From an uncultured Clostridia bacterium (lineage in GTDB: Bacteria > Bacillota > Clostridia > Christensenellales > Borkfalkiaceae), in contig CAMWQS010000034.1 in assembly GCA_947176485.1 (NCBI GenBank), positions 1 to 14,012 on the forward strand: a stretch of DNA of 14,012 nucleotides, given 5' to 3'. Shown here piece by piece: positions 14,006-14,012 of this stretch; position 1 is the stretch's first letter; every line of letters starts with the position of its first letter. The position numbers and the translations under genes were made by a program. A model generated the notes under the pieces. The model was not told the origin of the DNA and did no database searches. It worked only from the letters and a program-made list of their open reading frames with translations.

Positions 14006-14011
14006 ATTATA
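14006..14011 (-). promoter_or_regulatory. -10 box of the lipoprotein gene, -35 outside the window
   Basis: TATAAT on the minus strand at the very edge. If used, transcription starts near 13999 and the leader is about 107 nt, containing both hairpins. The -35 box lies beyond the right end, so the promoter cannot be confirmed here. Confidence 0.4.
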
Positions 14012-14012
14012 T

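Overview
The window reads as a stretch of chromosome from an anaerobic, endospore-forming Firmicute, most likely an uncultured gut-type member of the Clostridia. This rests on four things seen here: a SpoIIID sporulation regulator, large oxygen-sensitive-type BcrA/HgdC activase proteins, an archaeal/eukaryotic-type prolyl-tRNA synthetase, and a large lipoprotein with Ig-like and Listeria-Bacteroides-type repeats. The lineage is inference. No mobile element, CRISPR array, tRNA, rRNA, prophage or toxin/defence gene was seen.

Layout. (1) Positions 1-1410, minus strand: proS, cut by the left edge only a few residues short of its expected C-terminus. (2) A 165-bp divergent intergenic region holds an extended -10 promoter for proS and a consensus sigma-A promoter for the plus-strand pair. 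The plus-strand promoter lies so close to the ATG that the message would be leaderless. (3) Positions 1576-5097, plus strand: a two-gene operon of an alpha-D-phosphohexomutase and a transketolase, linking sugar-phosphate interconversion with the pentose phosphate pathway. It ends at a strong bidirectional terminator. (4) Positions 5156-9347, minus strand, convergent with (3): a two-gene operon for a split version of the large 'acyl-CoA dehydratase activase-related' protein. The 982-residue part carries two BcrA/HgdC ATPase domains plus a DUF2229-type region, and the 421-residue part resembles the HgdB/COG3581-like C-terminal part. The genes overlap by 23 bp. (5) Positions 9510-9761, minus strand: spoIIID, between two hairpin terminators, with a possible sigma-E promoter. 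(6) Positions 9927-13892, minus strand: a 1321-residue lipoprotein built as zinc-ribbon-like motif, BIG2 domain, concanavalin-like region, long helical stalk, beta-sandwich, two Listeria-Bacteroides-type repeats and a second beta-sandwich. It has a structured leader and a -10 box at the right edge.

These are mainly separate transcription units rather than one system. Within operons, the phosphohexomutase and transketolase probably share carbohydrate precursors, and the two activase parts almost certainly form one ATP-driven low-potential electron-transfer machine of unknown substrate. I did not find a convincing new system. The items most worth a second look are the split activase, the GDG-to-GEG change in transketolase, the leaderless-looking phosphohexomutase start, and the lipoprotein with its two-hairpin leader. 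Everything here is from reading the sequence; no database search was run.
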